From Allium sativum (Eukaryota > Streptophyta > Magnoliopsida > Asparagales > Amaryllidaceae): 64,000 nt of DNA. Below are positions 24,586 through 36,195 of the stretch, piece by piece. Every line of letters starts with the position of its first letter. Positions within the stretch are counted from its first letter, which is position 1. Both the position numbers and the translations under genes were made by a program. Location: NCBI GenBank assembly GCA_030737875.1, contig CM060926.1, forward strand, positions 168,229,079 through 168,293,078, written 5' to 3'. The notes beneath the pieces are model-generated. The model searched no databases. It saw only the letters and a list, made by a program, of their open reading frames with translations, and was not told where the DNA came from.

Positions 24586-24597
24586 TGGTATCAGAGC
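24586..24597 (+). other. Gypsy primer-binding site (initiator tRNA-Met)
   Basis: TGGTATCAGAGC lies two bases after the 5' LTR and is complementary to the 3' end of plant initiator tRNA-Met. Confidence 0.9.
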
Positions 24598-24787
24598 TCT
24601 AGGTTGCGTAGTTAATCTAGGGAAGTTATCAGGGAGAGATAATATACGTATACGAGAGAGCGTATTTGTGATTACTTTGGTTTTAAAAGCTATATATATA
24701 TATATATACTATTAGTAGTATATGGATGAAGTCGTACTGCACTAGCACCACTATGGAGTTGTTAATCATTTCCTTTTCAGATTGACG

Positions 24788-27700
24788 ATGAGCCGATATG
24801 TTAGAGGTACCGGTAGGGGAGCCAACAATGGGAATGCTGCTGACATGAGGACGATGTTTACTGACCTCATGAGAGAGATGCTTAGAGATGTTCAGAGGGC
24901 AGCCCCCAATGGTGGAAATGGTGGTGGTCCAATGGTGCAGGCGCCAGGAGTCGACTTCGCCAAGCTGAATAAGGATTACACTAGCCTTGGTGGGAAGCCG
25001 TTCCACGGAACGGAGTCGGCTACGGATGTTCAGGATTGGTTGGATAGTTGCGAACGTATCTTCGAGGATTTGGGTATCAAGGATGCGATGAAGAGAAAGC
25101 TAGTGTCCCGTCAGCTGCAAGGGCGGGCAATGAATTGGTGGAATGCTATAAAGGCAGCTACTCCCGAAGAGCAGATTACTTGGGAACAGTTTAAGGCTCG
25201 TTTTAGTGAGAAGTTCATTCCGGCTGCTCAGAAGTCAATGCTGTTTAAGAAATTCTTGGAGCTCAAGCAGAATGGCAGAGCTGTCTCGGAGTATATTGCT
25301 GAATTTGACACTTTGTCAAAATATGGATTATCTCTTATTGATACTGCCGAGAAAAAGAATGAGAAATTCATAACTGGTTTGGATCAGTACTTGGGGGAAA
25401 AACTTATTAACCACATCGATGAGACATTTGAATCGATTGTGGGGAAAGCGATAAGATCAGAGAGCCTCTACCCTAAGTCGAAGACTGAGGTTGCATCCGC
25501 AGATGAGCCAAAGCCACAAGCTAGTGGTGGAGGCAAAGGTGGTTCTCAGAATAAGAGAAAGCAGGATCAGGCTAAGGATGGCCAGAAGAAAAAGAATAAG
25601 CAGGATGTGGAGTGCTTCAGCTGTGGTAAGAAGGGCCATTATGCTAGTAATTGTCGGGCCAAGCCAGCGGATAGGAAGTGCTTCAACTGTGGCCAAATGG
25701 GACATCACAAGGACAAGTGTCCGCAACCCCCTAAAGAAAAGCAAATGGTGAAAGCATACGCCCTTAATGCTATTCCTTCTTCGTCGAATGCCCCAACTGC
25801 GGCGGAGAAGGGAAAGAATGTCGTCATTCAAGGTATGCTTTCTGTTTATGATGTTCCTGTTAGAGTTTTGTTTGATACCGGAGCTTCCAGTTCTTTCATA
25901 TCTAGTGACCTGGTAGATAGGTTGGGATTGGAGCCTGAGATTGTCGATAGACCTTTAGTAGTGACGAACCCGATTGGTTGTTCTACTAGCCTTAGCATGA
26001 TTTGTCGTAATGTGGTCTTATCGAGTCATGGATGCATGTTTGTTTGTGATTGCTTTGTTTTGGGCTTTACTGGGTTTGGCATTATTTTGGGAGTAGATTG
26101 GCTCCAAAGATACGGGGTGGTGGTAGACTGTGAGGGCTTGTTGGTGACAGCTAGAGCGGATGATGGGCGGAGGATAGTGTTTGGTGGTCTACCCAGTAAG
26201 GGGGTATTGGCTAGTTTTCTAAACTCCCTCGACATTCCGCATAGTGAGTTGTCAGGTTTGCCCGTGGTTGGCCAGTATCCGGATGTTTTCGAAGAAGTGA
26301 CCGGACTTCCACCACACCGAGAGATTGAGTTTCGTATTGATTTGGTAAAGGATGCCAGGCCTATAGTGATGCCACTTCGTCCTATGGCACCAAGAGAGCA
26401 GCGAGAGCTCGAGGTGCAAGTCAGCGATCTTTTGAAGAAGGGATTTATCAGAAGGAGTGTTTCTGAATGGGGAGCACCAGTTGTGTTTGCTACCAAGGCG
26501 GATGGTTCCCTTCGTTTGTGTGTAGACTACCGCGAGTTGAATAAAGTGACGAGGAAGAACAAGTATCCTCTACCGCGGATAGATGATTTGTTTGATCAGT
26601 TGAGTGGCGCGAGAGTATTTTCTCAGTTGGATCTCGCGACAGGTTTTCATCAGCTTAGAGTGGAAGCTGAGAGTATAACTAAAACGGCATTTCGGACGCC
26701 GTCTGGGTTTTATGAGTGGTTGGTCATGCCATTCGGGCTGACCAATGCCCCAGCATATTTTGTGGATCTTATGAATAGGGCATTCAGAGATCAGTTGAAT
26801 AAGTTTGTCCTTGTGTTCGTTGATGATGTTTTGGTCTACTCGAGGACAGAGGAAGAACACAAGGGACATTTAAGAGTAGTGATGGAGGTGTTGAGAAAAC
26901 ACCAATTGAAAGCAATGTTTTCTAAGTGTCACTTCTGGAAGAGGGAAGTGAGGTTCTTGGGCCATGTTGTATCAGAGAATGGTATTGCCGTGGACCCGGC
27001 AAAGGTGGCTACGGTACAGGATTGGCCTACGCCCAAGAATGCAACAGATGTAAGAAGTTTCTTGGGATTAGCTGGATATTATCGTAAGTTTATCCAAGGT
27101 TTCTCCAAGATAGCAGCACCATTGACCCAGTTGACCAAGAAGAATCAAGCTTTTGTCTGGGATGAAAGGTGCGAGAATGCATTCAAAAGTCTAAAGGACA
27201 AGTTGACAAGCGCACCAGTGTTAGTCATTCTTAAGGGGGATGAAGAGATGACGGTATACACGGACGCCTGTGGTACCGGACTGGGTGCTGTATTGATGCA
27301 AGGCGGTAGGGTTGTAGCTTATGCAAGTCGGCAATTGAAACCGCACGAAAGAAGATACCCTACCCATGATTTAGAATTGGCAGCGATCGTGTTCGCGTTA
27401 AAGATGTGGAGACACTATCTCTTGGGAGAAAGATTTGAGCTGTTTACAGATCATAAGTCGCTGAAGTATCTATTCTCCCAGAAGGATTTAAATCTCCGTC
27501 AGCAGAGATGGTTAGAGTTCTTAGCTTCCTATGATTTTGACATCGCATACACACCAGGAAAGGGCAATGCGGTGGCTGATGCATTGAGTAGAAGACATGC
27601 CAGCTTAGGGGCTATGTTCCTTGAATGGAAGCAACTGGAGTTTATCGCGGGGTTTGATTTCAGACCAAAGTGCGAATTGGATCCAGAAATGTTAGCAAGT

Positions 27701-27829
27701 TTGACGATCAGACCCACTTTGATTGAGCGGATCGGCTCTAGTCAGAGGGACGATCCTAACCTATTGGAAATCATCTCCAAGTTAGAGATGGGTATCGATG
27801 AGGAAATGAACAAGTATGGGCTTGATTGA
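24788..27829 (+). CDS. Gag-protease-RT-RNase H polyprotein of the gypsy element (ends at premature TGA)
   Basis: I start at the ATG at 24788; an upstream TTG in frame is not needed. The frame encodes a retrotransposon Gag domain (about residues 60-225), two CCHC zinc knuckles (276-289 and 298-311), an aspartic protease with DTGA (363), a reverse transcriptase with FVDD (677-680) and a Ty3 RNase H with acidic residues at 826, 863, 888 and 931. The protein would form the particle, cut itself and copy the RNA genome in the cytoplasm. The frame stops at TGA (27827-27829), codon 1014, just before the integrase; the same frame continues open afterwards. The likeliest origin is CGA to TGA. All visible catalytic motifs are intact. 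Confidence 0.95.
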   Translation: MSRYVRGTGRGANNGNAADMRTMFTDLMREMLRDVQRAAPNGGNGGGPMVQAPGVDFAKLNKDYTSLGGKPFHGTESATDVQDWLDSCERIFEDLGIKDAMKRKLVSRQLQGRAMNWWNAIKAATPEEQITWEQFKARFSEKFIPAAQKSMLFKKFLELKQNGRAVSEYIAEFDTLSKYGLSLIDTAEKKNEKFITGLDQYLGEKLINHIDETFESIVGKAIRSESLYPKSKTEVASADEPKPQASGGGKGGSQNKRKQDQAKDGQKKKNKQDVECFSCGKKGHYASNCRAKPADRKCFNCGQMGHHKDKCPQPPKEKQMVKAYALNAIPSSSNAPTAAEKGKNVVIQGMLSVYDVPVRVLFDTGASSSFISSDLVDRLGLEPEIVDRPLVVTNPIGCSTSLSMICRNVVLSSHGCMFVCDCFVLGFTGFGIILGVDWLQRYGVVVDCEGLLVTARADDGRRIVFGGLPSKGVLASFLNSLDIPHSELSGLPVVGQYPDVFEEVTGLPPHREIEFRIDLVKDARPIVMPLRPMAPREQRELEVQVSDLLKKGFIRRSVSEWGAPVVFATKADGSLRLCVDYRELNKVTRKNKYPLPRIDDLFDQLSGARVFSQLDLATGFHQLRVEAESITKTAFRTPSGFYEWLVMPFGLTNAPAYFVDLMNRAFRDQLNKFVLVFVDDVLVYSRTEEEHKGHLRVVMEVLRKHQLKAMFSKCHFWKREVRFLGHVVSENGIAVDPAKVATVQDWPTPKNATDVRSFLGLAGYYRKFIQGFSKIAAPLTQLTKKNQAFVWDERCENAFKSLKDKLTSAPVLVILKGDEEMTVYTDACGTGLGAVLMQGGRVVAYASRQLKPHERRYPTHDLELAAIVFALKMWRHYLLGERFELFTDHKSLKYLFSQKDLNLRQQRWLEFLASYDFDIAYTPGKGNAVADALSRRHASLGAMFLEWKQLEFIAGFDFRPKCELDPEMLASLTIRPTLIERIGSSQRDDPNLLEIISKLEMGIDEEMNKYGLD

Positions 27830-29161
27830 GATAGATGGCTTAGAAAGAATGGAAAGCTTGTTGTACCCAATGTCAATGGATTGAGAGATGAAGTGCTTAG
27901 AGAATGTCATCACTCAAAACTGACTATACATCCCGGTGGTAATAAGATGTATAGAGACATGAAACGGACTTACTACTGGGAAGGAATGAAAAGAGACGTT
28001 GGGAAGTTTATATCCAAATGCATGAATTGCCAGCTAGTTAAAGCCGAGCAAAAGAAGCCCAGTGGATTGTTACAGCCATTGGAAATTCCTGAATGGAAAT
28101 GGGAGCAAGTCTCGATGGATTTCATCGATGGTTTACCAAGGACTAGAACGGGACATGATAGCATTTGGGTGATTGTGGATCGATTGACTAAAAGCGCAAG
28201 GTTTATACCAGTCAAATCGACCAGAACGGCAGCTAAGTTAGCAGAATTGTATATGAAGTGGATAGTGAGATTTCATGGAGTACCTAAAAGCATTGTGAGC
28301 GACCGAGACCCGTTGTTCACTAGTGGGTTTTGGAAGAGCTTACAAGAGGCTCTAGGGTCAGAGTTACATCTCAGTACTGCATATCATCCTCAGACCGACG
28401 GTCAGACGGAGCGGGTGAACCGTATTTTGGAAGATCTCTTGAGAGCATGTATATTGGATTTTGGTGGATCATGGGATGACCATTTGCATCTAGTAGAGTT
28501 TTCATATAATAATAGCTACCAATCCAGTATCGGTATGGCTCCATATGAAGCTTTGTACGGAAGACCGTGCAACTCACCATCATGTTGGATAGAGACTGGC
28601 GAGAAGTTTATGCTTGGACCAGATGTGGTGAGGGAAACTTCAGATAAGATCAAGATCATTCAGCAACGAATGAAGGCTGCCCAAGATAGGCAGAAGAGTT
28701 ATGCTGATAAGAGGAGAAGAGACTTAAAATTCTCCGTTGGCGACTTGGTGTTTGTCAAGATTTCTCCGTTGAAGAGCGTAATACGATTTGGTAGGAGAGG
28801 CAAGTTGGCACCAAGATTTGTTGGCCCATTCCCTGTTCTTGAGCTAGTCGGGAATTTGGCATATAGAATTGACTTACCGGAGAAGATGGCGGGAGTTCAC
28901 GATGTATTTCATGTTTCCCAACTAAGGAAGTTCGTCCACGACTCAGATATGACTATTTCACCTGATCAGTTAGAGGACTTCGAAGTAGAACCCGAGGCGG
29001 TTGGGAACCGCAAGCCGGCCCATATTGTCGAGCACGACATGAAGCAACTTCGAAGGAAGGCGGTGAAGCTAGTCAAGGTACAGTGGAGCGAGGACGAGAA
29101 TGATTGTACTTGGGAGACAGAGGAGGACATTAGGAAGTCACACCCAGAACTCTTTGCCTAG
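27830..29161 (+). pseudogene. Integrase and chromodomain-like tail of the gypsy element
   Basis: This continues the Gag-Pol frame after the TGA at 27827; no convincing own start exists, so it is cut off from translation unless the stop is read through. It shows the HHCC zinc site (cysteines near residues 1078 and 1081 of the whole frame), the catalytic D-D-E triad (about 1111, 1172 and 1208, 35 residues between the last two), a GPY/F-like module (APRFVGPFPVLELVGNLAYR) and a carboxy-terminal chromodomain-like region (VKVQWS, CTWETEEDI) that in chromoviruses steers insertion to marked chromatin. It ends at TAG (29159-29161), 158 bp before the 3' LTR. Confidence 0.9.
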
Positions 29162-29306
29162 TAAGATTTTGACTTCGATTTAGTTTTCCGCATGCTAGGA
29201 TAGGCTTGTTTGCTTGTTTTGCATGTTTGATTGTTGTACGTGGCTGTTAGGCATGCGGGATCCTTTGTATGTTTTGGGTTAAGGAATTTCGGGGACGAAA
29301 TTTCTT

Positions 29307-29319
29307 AAGGGGGGGAGAG
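29307..29319 (+). other. Gypsy polypurine tract
   Basis: AAGGGGGGGAGAG directly before the 3' LTR, primer for plus-strand DNA synthesis. Confidence 0.9.
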
Positions 29320-31857
29320 TGTAACGACCCGCATTCTACGCATCATAGGATCGTAGAATATTTATTTCTTTCACATACGAAGTCGTATGGTCATGTAACT
29401 TTGGGAGACGACTATTGGGGTCATTTCCCATGTTCATGATTTTTCCCGATTTTTAAATGACCATTTTACCCCTAGTTGGCACTGTTTTGGCCATAACTTT
29501 TGACTGGAAAAGAATTTTGACCTGAGACCATTTCCATTGGCTCCGGATGATGGTTTCTCTTTCCGTAGAGTGGTCACATTAGCCAAACGGACTCACCGTT
29601 TGGGAGATATGGCTGAAACAAGTTTCAGATGGTGAAAAACAGCTTAATTGGGCTTAAGCGGGTGATTAGCAGCTAGGCCCAAGGGGAATTTCGGGTTTAG
29701 GGGTATATTGGGGCTGATTAGGGTTAGAAAACTTTTCTTTAGACATTTTCCAGCCGCCACTTTCATTCCTCTTGACCTAGCCATGGCCTCCACTCTCTAA
29801 ATCTCTCTAAAACACCCAAAAATCACTTTCTAATTGAAGATTAGGCTTAGCAAACATCAAATCAAGGAGTATTAGCACGAGAACCGAGGTAGAGCTGCTG
29901 TGTAAGATTGGGAACAGCGCCAAATCAGAGAATATTTCAGTTTTGGGGTTTTAGTTGTGGCCAAGGTGAGTGATAGCATCGTTTTGACACTAATTACAGT
30001 TAATTAAGGGTAATTAGTGAAGATTAGCGAATTTATACACTAATAAATTCTGGAAAAATGTTTAGAAATTCTTAAATAATATTTCATGCCTCTGTTATAA
30101 AATTTAGACGATTTGGTTAAGTTTTACTAAGTATGTACTTAAACATGATTAAGAGGGACTATGGGAAAATATGAAGTTTTAGTCACTTTTGATCCCTTTT
30201 GATTCATTTGAATTGTTGTTTGCTGTTTGTGGTTGCTATTACATGTTGCTATGACTCTATGGTATGTTTTATGATTGATTAGAATAGTTAAATTGGTCGA
30301 AAACGTCGTCGAATGGCGTAGAAAGCTCGCTGGAAAGTTGCAGAAATGTGCAGGTCCCGAACCGGTTCAGATCGGAGCAGGGGTAGGATCGGGCTAGTGA
30401 ACTGACCAAGGGAATCCGAACTGGATTGGGACTTGTCACATAGAAGACTTGGCAAAAAGGAAGGCCGTTTCCTTAGAGTTGGAGTGGACAAGGGGATCGG
30501 ATCGGAAGGGTAATGGAAGCCAGATCGGATCGGCTCAAGAATGGAAGGCTACGACTAGAGTAAGGCGAAGTGATCGGATCGGATCGGAGTAGATGGAAAC
30601 GAGGGAGCTGATTGGAGAAGGAGCATGAGCTGGAGGAGGACAGCACCCCGACCCGACCCGGAGGAGGACACCGACCCGACCCGGAGTGAAGCACCCGACC
30701 CGAATCGAATGGAAGATGACAAGGATGGAGGACCGACCCGAACCGACGCTACCGAACCGAACCGAGTTCTAGGACTGTTACTGCACGTCAACTTTTCTGA
30801 AGACCCACTCCAATTCGATCAAAACCCGAGATGCAAAGGAAGTCCAAATGAGAAGTTAGAGCTCAAGATTTAGATGGGAATCAATGAGTTCGCTTCATGG
30901 TTGGGCTTTGCTGCGGGACGCGTGCCAAGGAGTTATCGACGTCTATAGCTTTGGACCACTATGGTAGGAGGTACGAAGGCGGATTCAGGGCCATTATGGC
31001 ATCGGTAGAACCAAGGGCTACGACCAATGAAGTGGGTCATTGAAATGTTTGGTCATGACTCCAAATGTTTGGCTTGGTCACAGCAGGGTTTCTACAAGTC
31101 GGGATTCGTCGTTGCCTCAGTTTGTCTAGTGTTCCAAAGTGGTAGATATCGTACGCTTTACGCACTGAGTGAGAGACGTGAGGATGGTTGCTATGCTTGA
31201 TTGTTTGACATGCACACCCCACCCCCGTATTCTTACACTATTTATTATGGCACCTTGGAGTATTGTACGGTATGTGGTACTAACTCTTTGGTTGCAGGTC
31301 CAGGTTCAGGTATGGTTTAGTATACCTGTTATTACCCTGTTTAGATGCTTATCGCTCATACCAGGCTTTATGTCTGACCCAGAGTTTTATGTCTCTTCTT
31401 ATTACTCTGGGTGCTCACACGAGCAGACTAGAGACAGGTTAGCTGGTGATGCACGGGTAGATGATCCGGAGACGGGCAGGAGGCTTCCACGTAATATATA
31501 TAGTATTCTCCCTGTGTTGTTGAAGATCACTGCTTGGGCATTGGTGGTGCATCTTCTACTTTAGTTTTCCTTTGTTAGAGACAGTAAATTTGGAAAGTTG
31601 TAATAAGCTGTATTTGGATTTCCGCTGCTCTGATGTTGACATTGATTATTAGTTATCAGCTTATGCACTGTCTCGCCTGTTTTATGTCAAGTATGTTATT
31701 ATTATATTTTATCCCATGCGCTGTGAGACATTCTACAGGTTCCTTGATTAGTTCATTCTCTTCTTTCCTTTCTCCTGACGACCGTCTTGTACTAGTCGGG
31801 CATGTGTACAGCGCACTTTTGGAGGAAATGCAGGCTGGTGCGGGGCGGGCCGTCACA
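29320..31857 (+). repeat. Gypsy 3' LTR
   Basis: 2538 bp, same length as the 5' LTR; I count about 15 substitutions and no net indel. Confidence 0.95.
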
Positions 31858-32521
31858 TCCATGAAACAAGAAAAGTTGGAATCTTGTTGGTTATAATTTT
31901 CATATGAAAGAGAAAAATCGAGATTTCATATTATATATTGTTAATTATGTCCAATTCAATTTTTAAAATAGTCGCTATGAAATAAATATTAAAATATAAC
32001 GTTACTAAATAAAAATAATATGATTTTAATATGAATTAAATAGCAGTGAATTCAAAATCGACGATATTGAGTTGTACAAATTATATTTGAAGCTATATTT
32101 ATATATTCTATTTGGATATATATGTTGAAGATAATATATTTTTATTTAATTGATTTATTTGGAAATTTAATTAATATTTTATAAGCGATAAAAATAGTCA
32201 TTTTTGCCAACGAAGACGGAATTCGATCAAACGAAGTTCATTGGGACCAAAACGTCAAGACATAACGGTATATCTATTTTCATCGTGTTTGAAATTCGTA
32301 AATGTTGATTCAAATATTTAACATCCAATGCAATTAACGATAATATAAATTGACTATATAAATATAAAATATAATTAAAACAACAAGAGCGCACATGCCA
32401 AGCCAAAGCCCGCACCCAAACATACTGTTTATATCACTTTACCCTATCCAAATCCGTTGTTTGCCAACATTTACTATATACTCTGGTATATGAGTTTTGA
32501 GTATATCCGAGTTATTTATGA
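31858..32521 (+). repeat. Giant LTR D, piece 2 of 5
   Basis: Starts with the TCCAT duplication and continues LTR D. The segment near 32205-32290 (GACGGAATTCGATCAAACGA, then GGGACCAAAACGTCAAGACA) matches LTR A 10908-10980 at nearly the same distance from the LTR start. The piece ends at the Helitron at 32522. Confidence 0.6.
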
Positions 32522-32574
32522 CGAGTGTCACGACACGCGCTACGCACGTGCACGGGGCACGCGCTTCGCGCGTG
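32522..32574 (-). other. Putative Helitron 3' terminus with stacked GC-rich hairpins
   Basis: CACGCGC-TTC-GCGCGTG (32558-32574) is a perfect 7-bp stem. Closer to the end are CGTGC/GCACG and GTGTC-AC-GACAC pairs. The terminus reads CTCG then T on the minus strand instead of CTRR-T. Confidence 0.5.
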
Positions 32575-32721
32575 GATATTTATTCCTTATAAGTTATGTA
32601 TTTTACATATGCAAGGAAAAATAACTTGTACTAATGTTGTGCAAGATCAATAAACTGTCACTTCAAGATAAAATAATAAGCAATGTAAATAAATTCAAAT
32701 GTAATGATCACAAAATATCAT

Positions 32722-33990
32722 TCAATTATTTTGTCTTTTAGCAGATATTAGTACATCTCTATAAACAACATTTTTAGTATAAGTTCCCGATTTTCCATTG
32801 ACATTGCCATCTTCTATCAACACTTTTGTGTTTTTCATTGAAACTCCTCTTGATAATGCAACATATAGTTGACCATGTCCAAACACGTGTTGAGGCAAGT
32901 AGATTCCTATATTTGGAATTGTCTGCCCTTGTGCTTTATTAATTGTGAGGGTGAAATTCAGTCTTATAGGAAATTGTTTGCGTAATAATGTGAATGGCAA
33001 ACGAATATCATCGGAAGGCTTCATAGGTATTCTTGGTAAGAAAACTCGATCTCCTGCAAATTGTCCAGTGGCAATCTCTGCATCTATAAGATTTCTATAA
33101 AATTCACGACATATGAGTCTGGTACCATTACATAATCCATTCATTGGATCAAGATTTCGAAGTAGCATGATTGGGGCTCCTTTCTTTAAGACCAACTTAT
33201 GTGGAGGCAAACCACTTGGGGCAATTGAGTTAAGGTATTCAAGTAGGTATAGATTTCTTGTATCGTCTTCAATAGAATCAAATGAGTAGTATGTATGCAA
33301 TTCCCCAGGGAATAAATCAATAACTTGGTTATTCAACTTATCGACACATTCATTAAGAGGAGTAATTAAAGCTCTTGTCACAATATATTCCTTTTGGAAT
33401 GCATTTTTATATAAATCTGGAAAGATTGTATTTATAAGAGTAGCTATTGAACTTTCATCTTTCCATGATATAACCATATCATCTGGAATTCGAATCAAGT
33501 CGTCATCCGTATGCATTTCATCTCCGTCACCAATACGTAATAGAAAATCCGAGTAGAAAGAATCTTCTTTGGCTCTCATATTTTGAGTAAGTTGGATGAC
33601 TTGTACATGATTCCATAATGGTGATTTAACAATGCATGCGTCAATTGTCTCTGCTATTGTACCATGTTGTACAACTGGTAAGACTTGTCGAAAATCTCCT
33701 CCAAGAATAAGAATTTTTCCTCCGAATGGCAAGTTATTCCCCATAATGTCCTTAAGAGTTCTATCAAGTGCTTCAAAAGCATATCTATGAGTCATAGTTG
33801 CTTCATCCCAAATAAGAATAGACGCTTGACGCAAAAGATTGGCTAATTCTGATTGTTTAGATATCGCACACGTTGATTCAGACGTTAGATTAAGTGGTAT
33901 TTTAAATCTTGAATGCACCGTTCGACCACCTGGTAGAATAGTCGCAGCAATCCCAGATGTTGTTGTTGCAAGTGCAATCAAACCTTCTTG
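32722..33990 (-). pseudogene. Helitron Pif1-like helicase, carboxy-terminal part
   Basis: The 422-codon segment follows in frame directly after a premature TGA (33991-33993). It contains Walker B (LIWDEATM, about 33800), GGDFRQVLPVV, LTQNMRA, TINKAQGQT and the last helicase motif YVALSRG. In Helitrons this ATP-driven 5'-to-3' helicase unwinds DNA during rolling-circle transfer. It ends at TAA just upstream of the 3' hairpin zone, the usual arrangement. The motifs themselves look intact. Confidence 0.9.
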
Positions 33991-34833
33991 TCAAAGCGTG
34001 GCAAGTATTGATCGATAGAGAAACGTCTTTCCCGTTCCACCAGGACCATCAATGAAATAAATTCTGCTCTCTTTACTTTGAACAGCATTCAAAATCATAG
34101 TATACGCATGTAATTGAGAATCATTCAACTTGCTAGCAAAGGTTAAATCATCTTCCGGTGTTTTAATTGAATATTGCTCATGCAACAATCTTGAAGTTAA
34201 TGAACGATCATCTATGTCATCTCTAATTGTTGGAAGATCATAATCAGAAAAAAATTTATAATGATTCATCAATAAAAGATTGAGATCCTTTAGAAGACGA
34301 TTTTCAAGTATAACTCGGCTTGTTATACTTGAATTTGAATAATCTTCGATCATATAGCAGAAAAATTCATCCCGCAATCTTCTAATACCTGTTGGTGTAC
34401 AATAAACCAAGATTGTAGTGAACAGTCTTCTCAAAGTTGATGGCATTTTTGTGGCTGATGCTTCTTGTAAACATGCTCTAACGCTTTGATCCTCCTCTAA
34501 AAGTCCCCTCTTCTCTGCTGCTGCTTGAAATGTTGGATATTTAACACCGTTGATTATGAGAAGATCGTCAAAAGAAGTTGGGCCTTTTACATGATTCAAA
34601 AGAATTCTCAAGTAGTAACGTTCCCCTTCTGATGGTGAAACACTGTAAATCCGTCCTATGACCTTTTTTGTTGAAGTCCTACGTCTCCATTTTTTCGTAT
34701 CTGTTACCCACCTATATTTCTCTGGAAATTCACGATATAAATATTGCCTTGCTTCAGGATCTTGTGAGTTTGTATTGAAGAATTCAATCAGCATCGATGA
34801 TGAGAGGCTTTCATCTAACAAAATATCGGACAC
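33991..34833 (-). pseudogene. Helitron helicase, amino-terminal part with Walker A
   Basis: A 280-codon frame covers the region between the Rep and helicase domains and ends just after Walker A (IDGPGGTGKTFLYRS). The terminal TGA stands where related Helitrons have an arginine codon (CGA to TGA likely). It belongs to the same reading frame as the next segment. Upstream it is joined to the Rep part through a frameshifted stretch. Confidence 0.9.
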
Positions 34834-35199
34834 GGCTTGATTTGAGTGATATGTGACTTGCTGTCTGCTTGGTAAGTGTATTTGTAATCGTTAAACAGAA
34901 GGATAAATCGTGTGTAATGAAAATTTGAAAATTCTCCAAAAGGCCTCTTAAGGACATACCCATCTTGCATCAACAAACTTTTGAATTTCATCATAGTTGC
35001 TTCCTGGACGAACTTCAACCGCCACACGATCTGGACCTTTATAAACATATTTATATAAGTATTTGACAGATTTGATACTACTACAAACTTCAACATTAAT
35101 GTGGCAATCATATTTTTTTTAATAACCATGGATTATATGGGACAACCCAACGATTATCAGTAGTAAATCATTATCTACTGCAATCCTTATACCATTATC
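34834..35199 (-). pseudogene. Helitron Rep, frameshifted part with tyrosine motif
   Basis: Homology to Helitron Rep continues, but in changing frames. The tyrosine motif KYLYKYVYKG can be read near 35034-35063. At least one frameshift lies near 35165 and another near 34900-34960, so this stretch cannot be translated. Confidence 0.75.
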
Positions 35200-35792
35200 T
35201 CATCTACGGTATATAGGATATGAATCATTGCACTGAAGAGTAGTTGGAGAAAATTGTTTTGGATAATCCCTTTTGCATTTTCCATCTTTCATACATGATG
35301 CATTTGGTCGATGTCTTCCGCATGGCCCATGAACCATCCATTTTATTACAGAACTGTATAATTCTGGTTCTTCATCGCAGTCTGGGATTTCTGCTCTTAC
35401 CACGGCATCGTAACAATCCGGGCTGTGAAGTTTATCTTCGTCGTCTAATATGATAAGAATATGAGCATGAGGGAGTCCTCTTTTCTGAAATTCTATAACA
35501 TGCACATGTGCTGCAACTGAACCAAGAACTTGTTTCTTATAAATGTCATCTTTTAGTTGTTCATATTTTGCACGAAATATTCTTGTCGTAAGATCTGGAC
35601 GATCTTGAGCTGATTGTCCAGGTAGTAGTTCAGAAGTGATTTCATCCCATGAAGGATTGCATGTCATCGTAATGAAAATGTCAGGCTTTCCATACTTCTG
35701 CACCAAAGCCATAGCATCTTGATAGCGTTGGTACATGTTGCGTGGACTTCCGTTCAATGAAGCGGGCAATATTGTTCTTCTTCCGATGTTTC
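35200..35792 (-). pseudogene. Helitron Rep domain (HUH nuclease), exon 3
   Basis: Exon 3 starts after an acceptor (ATGTAG, intron end at 35793) and reads in frame to TGA at 35200-35202. It holds FITMTCNPSWDEI and the HUH motif in GLPHAHILI, which nicks DNA at Helitron ends, plus MVHGPCG and CMKDGKCKRDYPK typical of plant Helitrons. The TGA replaces an expected arginine codon (CGA to TGA likely). Confidence 0.9.
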
Positions 35793-35923
35793 CTACATTT
35801 AATTTTCAAGTCATGTTTAGGTTGATGGTGAAAATATATATGTGTGTGTGTGTGTGTTTCTGTGTAACATATTGCATACATTGATTTTTTTTTATTGGGA
35901 CATGTAAATAAATTTTTATATAC

Positions 35924-36107
35924 CAGCATCGTTCTCTCCAGCATTCAATGCATCTTGTAAACCAACATATAATTCTGACCTAATATGATGTTATTTTTCC
36001 CGGAACCATCTCATTCTGCTACTTTCAATTTTTACATAATTATCCACAACATACTGCTGCAACAAATGACCACCGAGTAGTAAAGGAGATGTACTCTCTG
36101 GTCGAAT
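35924..36107 (-). pseudogene. Helitron Rep exon 2
   Basis: This 184-nt exon joins the 428-codon exon 1 (donor CAA/GTATGA at 36195) and exon 3 (donor CTG/GTATAT at 35923) in matching phase. It encodes the conserved GLQDALNAGEN region. A TAA at 35991-35993 interrupts it (CAA to TAA likely). The downstream intron has a GT microsatellite (about 35840-35870). Confidence 0.8.
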
Positions 36108-36195
36108 CTGCAATTATATTAAAGTAGTCTATTTGGTTAGTACTAAAGTTATAAAGAAAAACATTTATAAATTAATTAATGATCAATTTTCATAC

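Larger units (their letters stand above)
22046..31857 (+). mobile_element. Young, nearly intact Ty3/gypsy chromovirus
   Basis: The 9812-bp element has two 2538-bp LTRs, an initiator tRNA-Met primer site, a polypurine tract and a TCCAT target duplication. Gag, protease, reverse transcriptase, RNase H, integrase and a chromodomain-like tail share one frame, broken by a single TGA. Long LTRs, the primer site and the integrase tail suggest the Tekay/Del clade, which I state as likely only. By eye the LTRs differ at about 15 sites (0.6%), so insertion was recent. It interrupts giant LTR D. Confidence 0.95.

Noticed and set aside
27827..27829. Programmed stop readthrough between RNase H and integrase
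   Set aside because: Readthrough in such elements is usually placed between Gag and Pol; a CGA-to-TGA change is simpler.
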